Shown: piece after piece, positions 58,705 through 64,000 of the stretch
Numbering within the stretch: position 1 is the stretch's first letter
How the letters are laid out: each line of letters starts with the position of its first letter
Source: Qiania dongpingensis
Lineage (GTDB): Bacteria; Bacillota; Clostridia; Lachnospirales; Lachnospiraceae
Direction of reading: 5' to 3'
NCBI RefSeq assembly: GCF_014337195.1
Contig: NZ_CP060634.1
Span: 1,426,001 to 1,490,000, forward strand
DNA: 64,000 nt
The notes under the pieces: model-generated
Seen by the model: the letters and a program-made list of their open reading frames with translations, nothing else
The model's database searches: none
Told to the model about the DNA's origin: nothing
Program-made: the position numbers and the translations under genes

Positions 58705-59898
58705 TCATTCTACACAAACTGTTATAAAGTCTTCCATATGATCCATAGTCTGCATCATTTCCTCTTGTGAGTCAAACTTTATCAGCATTGCACCAATTCC
58801 AAATCCTCCATTATTAAAACGCTCCACATGATCACCTGGTGAAATAAATAAATCATTTCTGATAATTTTGGATTGTATTCCGTTGCTATACTTTAAACCT
58901 GTAAAATTTCCAGATTTCTGGCTATGAATTACATATGATGTAATAAAATTATGATATGGTTTCTCCATCAAATCACTGATATTCTCTCCAACAGCAGCTT
59001 TAACCGTATATTCACCCAAGTCCACACCACATGCTTCTTTAATGGCATCTGTAATTAAATTCCCACCATTACGTGGACCCAACTCTAATATAAATAATTC
59101 CCCATTTTCATCAAACATAAAATCAAGATTTATAGCGCCTTGTTTCATATTCAACAAAGACATTACTCTTTGTATCTCTGATCTTGCAATCTCTGTCTTC
59201 TTTGTCGAAATCTTAGCAGGAAAACTTTCACCAATTGGTACTAATGGATTACATAATCTGTCAAAATGCTCATTGGCAAGACCAAAAATTCTAATTTCAC
59301 CATCAACTAGAAACGCATCTCCCGCAATCTGATAATTGCTTCTCTGTACAAACTCCTCTGCTATAATATTTCCACATTTTGAATAAGACTTCGCCTCTCT
59401 AAAGGCATCCTCAACTTCACCTATTGAAATAACTTTACTGACGCCTTTACTTCCTGAAGCATCCACCGGTTTAATCATAATCGGTCTGCCAAGCTCACAT
59501 AAAAAGTCTTTTGCTTCTTTAACATCTATAATATCCATTGACTTCGGCACTCTAAAATCGTTTTCTTTCAAAAAATCCCTAAATCGGTCTTTTCGAGTAA
59601 GGATTTCAACCGAAGTCAGCGGATTCGTCGGAAGGCCTAATATTTCCGCTACATATGCCGCCGTAGGAGCAGATACATCTGAACCATATGACATAATACC
59701 ATCTATTTGAAGTTTTCTCGCCAATTCAAGCACAGCCTTTTTATCCAGGGTGCTGATATTATAATATTCATCCGCATATTTATGGGCCGGATTGTCTGGT
59801 AAATAGTCAACATCAATAACATGATATCCCAATCTCTTTGCCGCTTTTACCGCCGTCATCTGATAATAATTACCGCCCAATGACATAATCTTCTTCAT
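58705..59898 (-). CDS. ATP-grasp domain carboxylate-amine ligase-like, second copy
   Basis: A 397-residue ATP-grasp protein, distinct from the shorter copy downstream. The N-terminal domain begins MKKIMSLGGNYYQMTAVKAA (PurK/CarB-like); ATP-binding LGRPIMIKPVDASGSKGVSK and NIIAEEFVQRSNYQIAGDAF; metal site LFILELGPRNGGNLITDAIK. It resembles biotin-carboxylase- and BL00235-like ligases that activate a carboxylate with ATP. ATG at 59898 is chosen for its GGGAGG site. It directly follows the WecE-like transaminase, whose product has a free 4-amino group; acylation of that amine, for example with an amino acid, is a reasonable inference but not shown. Confidence 0.86.
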   Translation of the reverse strand: MKKIMSLGGNYYQMTAVKAAKRLGYHVIDVDYLPDNPAHKYADEYYNISTLDKKAVLELARKLQIDGIMSYGSDVSAPTAAYVAEILGLPTNPLTSVEILTRKDRFRDFLKENDFRVPKSMDIIDVKEAKDFLCELGRPIMIKPVDASGSKGVSKVISIGEVEDAFREAKSYSKCGNIIAEEFVQRSNYQIAGDAFLVDGEIRIFGLANEHFDRLCNPLVPIGESFPAKISTKKTEIARSEIQRVMSLLNMKQGAINLDFMFDENGELFILELGPRNGGNLITDAIKEACGVDLGEYTVKAAVGENISDLMEKPYHNFITSYVIHSQKSGNFTGLKYSNGIQSKIIRNDLFISPGDHVERFNNGGFGIGAMLIKFDSQEEMMQTMDHMEDFITVCVE

Positions 59899-59915
59899 CA
59901 GTTCCTCCCGAGCTA

Positions 59916-61052
59916 TTAGCATTTACCGTAATAATATTTAAAAACTGCTTCAATTACCTTTGTTTGATCTTCCTCTGCCAATCCATAATACATCGGCAGT
60001 CTTAACAGGCGTTCGCTTTCTCTCGTTGTAAACTTGTCCTGTCCGTGAAATCTCCCATAAGCCTTCCCCGCAGGTGCACTATGTAAAGGAATATAATGAA
60101 AAACCGCATTGACATCCTGTTCTTTTAAACTCAGAATCAGATTTGTTCTATCAGCTAAATTTTTCGCTTTAATATAATACATATGACCATTATGTATGCA
60201 CCCTTCTGGAACAGTCGGCCTTTGAATATAACCCGATTTTTCCAGAACATCAAATTCTTTATGATACCGTCTCCAAATCTTTAAACGGGATTCATTCACC
60301 TCATCCGCCATTTCCAGTTGAGCCCATAAATAAGCCGCATTAATATCACTCGGCAAATAGGAGGACCCGTAATCCATCCATGTATATTTATCTATCTGTC
60401 CCCGAAAAAACTGGCTCCTGTTAGTTCCTTTCTCCCGTAATATTTCAGCTCTCTCAACTGCATCCGGTTTATTAATTAAAAGAGCACCGCCCTCACCCAT
60501 ACTATAATTCTTCGTCTCATGAAAGCTATAGCATCCATAATCCCCAAATGTTCCCAGGGCCTTTCCTTTATATGTGGCCATTATTCCCTGTGCAGCATCT
60601 TCTATGATTATCAAATTATATCTTTTGGCGATGTCACAAATCACGTCCATCTCACACCCGACACCTGCGTAATGCACCGGTGCTATCGCACGTGTTTTTT
60701 CCGTAATCGCATCTTCAATTAGTGTTTCATCTATATTCATCGTATCCGGTCTGATATCCACAAACACCGGAATTGCTCCACGGAGTACAAAAGCATTGGC
60801 CGTTGATACAAAAGTATAAGATGGCATTATCACTTCATCACCAGGTTTTATATCTGCCAAAAGAGCAGCCAGCTCTGTCGCATGGGTACAAGAAGTAGTA
60901 AGAAGTGCCTTTGCCGTCCCCGTCTTCTTTTCCAGCCATTGATTACAACGTTTAGTGAATTCTCCATCCCCGCAGATTTTGTGATTCTGAATTGCTTCCC
61001 CAACATACTGATTTTCTTTTCCCACACAAGGCGGTACATTAAAGCTTATCAT
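59916..61052 (-). CDS. wecE: dTDP-4-amino-4,6-dideoxygalactose transaminase (WecE/RffA-like)
   Basis: PLP-dependent DegT/DnrJ-family transaminase, 378 residues. It makes dTDP-4-amino-4,6-dideoxy-D-galactose from dTDP-4-keto-6-deoxyglucose, the RfbB product. Match to RffA is very strong over the whole length as I recall it: GDEVIMPSYTFVSTANAFVL, RPDTMNIDETLIEDAITEKT, VPVHYAG-type pocket, EDAAQGIMATYKGKALGTFG, the PLP Lys181 in FHETKNYSMGEGGALLI, and REKGTNRSQFFRGQIDKYTW. AAGGAG precedes the ATG. A good promoter lies upstream. No WecD-type acetyltransferase is in the window. Confidence 0.94.
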   Translation of the reverse strand: MISFNVPPCVGKENQYVGEAIQNHKICGDGEFTKRCNQWLEKKTGTAKALLTTSCTHATELAALLADIKPGDEVIMPSYTFVSTANAFVLRGAIPVFVDIRPDTMNIDETLIEDAITEKTRAIAPVHYAGVGCEMDVICDIAKRYNLIIIEDAAQGIMATYKGKALGTFGDYGCYSFHETKNYSMGEGGALLINKPDAVERAEILREKGTNRSQFFRGQIDKYTWMDYGSSYLPSDINAAYLWAQLEMADEVNESRLKIWRRYHKEFDVLEKSGYIQRPTVPEGCIHNGHMYYIKAKNLADRTNLILSLKEQDVNAVFHYIPLHSAPAGKAYGRFHGQDKFTTRESERLLRLPMYYGLAEEDQTKVIEAVFKYYYGKC

Positions 61053-61138
61053 ACTCTTTTGTCTCCTTAACTAACTCACATACATGGTTATACCAATGTA
61101 ATCAGCGTTAACTTTTAATTATCTATAAATTCTTCACC

Positions 61139-61167
61139 ATTCTAGCATAGTTTAATGCTTATATCAA
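61139..61167 (-). promoter_or_regulatory. Promoter of the wecE-led part of the polysaccharide locus
   Basis: On the minus strand TTGATA at 61167-61162, 17 bases, TAGAAT at 61144-61139, about 85 bases before the wecE start. It lies in a 168-base AT-rich gap that otherwise shows nothing I can name. Confidence 0.6.
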
Positions 61168-61220
61168 CAAATGAATTCCCCGATACTTCACCAGATAAGC
61201 TAAAATATACTTCTTTTAAT

Positions 61221-63446
61221 TTAGCAACCATTCTGAACTTTTCTCGTAATTCCTTCATCAGGCTCTTTTTCAAAATTCCTCAATGAGAAGTCTGAATTCA
61301 AAAGAGTCAGGTTAGGATTATAATAAGGATCTCCTTTCTCCAATATTTCAGCCCATCTCTCTCTGAACGTCTCAACCTCATGTTCGAAACGAATAACCTT
61401 TTCCGGCGTATCTTCTATACCTCTGGATTTCGACTCATAGTGATATAGTTGTGCAAAGGGATTGAAAACCACCAGCTTGTCCAGGCTTCTTACCTTCATA
61501 CAATAATCAATATCATTAAAGGCAACGGCAAGGCCTTCGTAAAAGCCCCCCACCTCTTCAAATATACTTCTTTTTGTCATCATGCAAGCCGCCGTGACCG
61601 CACTATAATCTTGTGCACAAAAAGCGCGCAGGAAATAGGTTTTCTCGCTCTTATGAAATCCTATGAAGGTATGACCGGCAATGCCTCCATATCCAACAAC
61701 TACTCCCGCATGCTGAATCGTATCATCTGCATAAAACAGCTTTGCGCCGACAATTCCTACATCATCCCGCTGGCAGAATCCGAGCATTTCTTCTATGCAG
61801 TCTTCATTAATAAATTCCGTATCGTTATTAAGAAACAGAAGATATTCTCCTTCGGCAAAGGAGGCTGCATAATTATTAATTGCGGAAAAATTAAAACCCT
61901 TATCACTCTTCCAGATCACTATCTTTATATTATCATAACGTGTTTCAAACTCCCGGTAACACTGAAATGTTTTTTCCTCTGTACTGTTGTTCTCCGCTAC
62001 GATCACTTCTACATTTTTATAGGAAGCTTTTTCCAAAACCGATTGAACGCAGACCCGCAGATCATCTGAATGATCTTTGTTTGGTATTATTACAGATACC
62101 TTTGGCCTTCCTTTTACCGGATAAACTACACGGTAAGCCCCTAAAACTTCATTTTGCTTTACCTTTACCTCACCTATCCCCACTCTCAGGCAATGCGCTT
62201 TGATAGCCCTGGCTCCGGCCTCAAAGGCATACATCTTTTTTTGGGGGTCTTCCGCAGTAGACTGGGCGCTGATTCTCCAATGATAAAGTACGCGGGGAAT
62301 ATGGCAAACATTTGAAGCCTGCTCCACACAGCGAAAAATAAAATCATAATCTTGAGCCCCGTCAAATTCCTGCCGGAATCCTCCTACTCCCTCTATCAAA
62401 TCTCGTTTTGCTACAAACAAATGAGAGATATAATTCATACTCCTGAGCAAGTCAGGATTAAAATCCGGCTTAAAATGTGGATCAATATAAAACTCCTTTT
62501 TATTCTTATAAGTGAGCTTATCCTCATCAGAATATAACACGTCTGCATTTTTTCCTGCTGCCGCTTCTTGGTTGATTCTCCGGGCACATTCAAACAAAGC
62601 GTCTTCTGTCAGCAAATCGTCATGATCCAAAAGGACAATATAATCTCCTGTGGCGATAGACAGGGCTGCATTCGTATTTCCTGCTATCCCCTCGTTTTCC
62701 TGTAAAGTGAGAAACCGGATCCTCGCATCCTCTTTCTGATAGTTTTTGAGAACTTCCGTGATGCCGTAACTATCAAAGTCAGTTTCCCCTCTGTCTCCGC
62801 TCCCGTCCGCCATACATAACTCCCAGTTTTGATAAGTCTGTGACATCACAGATTCAATCATATCACACAAAAATTTCTGAGGCGTCCGGTAAAGTGGCAC
62901 TATTATGCTAAAACACGGCATTAAATCAAATTTTTTCTGCCTCTGCACTTCCAATTGATCGGCAGGGGGCAGTACAAGTTTTCTCCATCCATTATAATCA
63001 ATTTTATTACCCTTGATTTTTCTGTTCAGCTTCTTCATAAACGCTTTAAGCCCGTATTGCTTCAAAAAGGAGAATCCTCGCTCGACTGTATCGGCCCTAA
63101 AGATTTCCTGTATTTTTAAAATTCTGTCTCTCTTATCCTTTTGTTTGTCTCCTGGTACTAATTTTTCCTTTTTTTTCTTTTCATCCGCCTCAAAAATCAT
63201 ATAGTACGTATTATCCGGCAGGTAATCTATCAGAATACAAAAACCCAGCTTAAGCTTACTTTCCCCATGAAAAACATCCTGGTTTACGTCATAGCGGCTC
63301 GTGTCTGTTCTGTTTATTGATACAGGTGCCCCCTTCTGATCTATAACTCTGATTTTAACCGCAACATCCGGCCTGGAGCTGGCGGCCCATCCTAAAACCA
63401 CCATTGTAGAACCCTGTACCTTAATATTGTCAATATAATATTTCAT
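61221..63446 (-). CDS. Glycosyltransferase with two GT2 domains
   Basis: A 741-residue protein with a non-catalytic N-terminal beta-rich region (about 1-150) and two GT-A domains. The first (about 175-400) has FSIIVPLYRTPQKFLCDMIE and YIVLLDHDDLLTEDALFECA; the second (about 455-700) has KVSVIIPNKDHSDDLRVCVQ and YLLFLNNDTEFINEDCIEEM. Such tandem GT2 proteins add two sugars or alternate two linkages in rhamnan- or O-antigen-type chains. The ribosome site before the ATG is weak (GAGGGA, about fourteen bases away). It lies between the L,D-transpeptidase gene and wecE. Confidence 0.88.
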   Translation of the reverse strand: MKYYIDNIKVQGSTMVVLGWAASSRPDVAVKIRVIDQKGAPVSINRTDTSRYDVNQDVFHGESKLKLGFCILIDYLPDNTYYMIFEADEKKKKEKLVPGDKQKDKRDRILKIQEIFRADTVERGFSFLKQYGLKAFMKKLNRKIKGNKIDYNGWRKLVLPPADQLEVQRQKKFDLMPCFSIIVPLYRTPQKFLCDMIESVMSQTYQNWELCMADGSGDRGETDFDSYGITEVLKNYQKEDARIRFLTLQENEGIAGNTNAALSIATGDYIVLLDHDDLLTEDALFECARRINQEAAAGKNADVLYSDEDKLTYKNKKEFYIDPHFKPDFNPDLLRSMNYISHLFVAKRDLIEGVGGFRQEFDGAQDYDFIFRCVEQASNVCHIPRVLYHWRISAQSTAEDPQKKMYAFEAGARAIKAHCLRVGIGEVKVKQNEVLGAYRVVYPVKGRPKVSVIIPNKDHSDDLRVCVQSVLEKASYKNVEVIVAENNSTEEKTFQCYREFETRYDNIKIVIWKSDKGFNFSAINNYAASFAEGEYLLFLNNDTEFINEDCIEEMLGFCQRDDVGIVGAKLFYADDTIQHAGVVVGYGGIAGHTFIGFHKSEKTYFLRAFCAQDYSAVTAACMMTKRSIFEEVGGFYEGLAVAFNDIDYCMKVRSLDKLVVFNPFAQLYHYESKSRGIEDTPEKVIRFEHEVETFRERWAEILEKGDPYYNPNLTLLNSDFSLRNFEKEPDEGITRKVQNGC

Positions 63447-63502
63447 AATCAGCTCAGTCCCTCAATAAATTTTCCCATTTATTTCCTATCTTTGTTATCT
63501 GT

Positions 63503-64000
63503 TCAATAGTTCATAAGTTCTCTTTCAGATTTGACCATCACAATTTTGGCCCCTGGATTTAATAATTGAAGCAAATACCTCATCTTATCTTCATTTATAG
63601 CAACGCATCCAAGCGTTGTGTTACTGCTCCCTTTACAATGCAGGAATATTGCTGATGTAGAATCTTTTCTGCATTCGGGATTCACGTCTATATTTACAGC
63701 GTAGTTATACGATGGAACATAATCAAACAGATGTTCACCTGACAACCAGCCATCCGGGACCCTCCGAGAATCAATCAGCAGATTGTAATAAACACTGTTC
63801 AGATCATCTATCCAATACATATATGGGTTTATATCTATCCATTCCAGTGCCGTTCCAGGATTTTCTTTATTACCAAAAGCAATTCCAAGATCATAACAAC
63901 CAAGCGGCGTAGTCTTATCCCCCTCTAATGTGTGAACAGAAAAACCGTTTTCTCCCAATTGAGCTTCTGTTTTGATAATCTCTGTCCATCCTGTTTCTGA
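63503..64000 (-). CDS. L,D-transpeptidase (YkuD) domain protein, N-terminus outside window
   Basis: C-terminal part of a YkuD-fold protein. The catalytic Cys lies in GSSNTTLGCVAINEDKM, preceded by the conserved His in IFLHCKGSS; the substrate-loop GDKTTPLGCYDLGIAFGN near the start is typical of L,D-transpeptidases that form 3-3 crosslinks or anchor proteins in peptidoglycan. The reading frame stays open to the right edge (reading ETGWTEIIKTEAQ before the conserved part, with one uncertain residue), so the gene is truncated by the window and its start is not seen. It is followed by the two-domain glycosyltransferase 56 bases away. It could also be a carboxypeptidase-type member. Confidence 0.82.
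   Translation of the reverse strand, partial: SETGWTEIIKTEAQLGENGFSVHTLEGDKTTPLGCYDLGIAFGNKENPGTALEWIDINPYMYWIDDLNSVYYNLLIDSRRVPDGWLSGEHLFDYVPSYNYAVNIDVNPECRKDSTSAIFLHCKGSSNTTLGCVAINEDKMRYLLQLLNPGAKIVMVKSERELMNY

Overview
The window looks like chromosomal DNA of an anaerobic Clostridia member, most likely Lachnospiraceae. The pointers are the SCIFF peptide with its radical SAM maturase, a glutamine synthetase with an adjacent ANTAR antiterminator, LL-diaminopimelate aminotransferase (DapL), gatCAB behind a T-box leader, an intracellular Csp-like S8 protease, and strong AGGAGG ribosome binding sites with frequent TTG and GTG starts. I see no rRNA, tRNA, CRISPR array, insertion sequence or prophage.

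Layout. (1) 1-5.9 kb: a SecD-SecF fusion cut by the left edge, the SCIFF pair scfA-scfB, a TIGR04086-type membrane protein, a CorC/HlyC-type CBS protein and a CmpB-type membrane protein. (2) 5.9-10.5 kb: gatB, gatA and gatC on the minus strand, read from a T-box leader; a duplicated hairpin-rich repeat lies between the T-box terminator and gatC; a charged membrane protein follows. (3) 10.8-23.2 kb: a two-sided carbohydrate regulon. A plus-strand operon (mannose-6-P-isomerase-like cupin, allulose/tagatose-3-epimerase-like TIM barrel, RpiB/EryI-like isomerase, DhaK, DhaL) converges on a minus-strand set (RpiR regulator, ADP-dependent-kinase-like protein, FGGY kinase, ribose-type ABC transporter with lipoprotein receptor). 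(4) 23.5-37.7 kb: housekeeping and envelope precursors: dapL, dapF, ANTAR regulator, glnA, hisC, VanZ-like, glmM, rfbD, rfbB, rfbA, then galU and lspA on the plus strand, a small TIM-barrel protein, and a Csp-like S8 protease behind clpX. (5) 37.7-46.9 kb: an atypical clpX, a methyltransferase, an HtrA protease, an LCP ligase, an undecaprenyl-phosphate sugar-1-phosphate transferase, a glycosyltransferase and a small regulator pair. (6) 46.9-64 kb: a long, visibly AT-rich polysaccharide locus on the minus strand.

How parts work together. RfbA and RfbB make dTDP-4-keto-6-deoxyglucose. RfbD leads toward dTDP-rhamnose, although no rfbC is present. The WecE-like transaminase can divert the keto-sugar to a 4-amino sugar. 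GalU and the WbaP/EpsE-like transferase can provide the first lipid-linked sugar, glycosyltransferases extend it, the Wzx-like flippase exports it and the LCP protein can attach it to the wall. Several genes in this locus overlap by 4-14 bases and are probably translationally coupled. The two least explained parts are the sugar regulon, which I infer handles a ketose or tetrose, and the polysaccharide block with an acetolactate-synthase-like TPP enzyme, an SDR, two ATP-grasp enzymes, a phosphoesterase and two tandem paralogous membrane proteins.

All functions rest on reading motifs and remembered family signatures. No database search was run.
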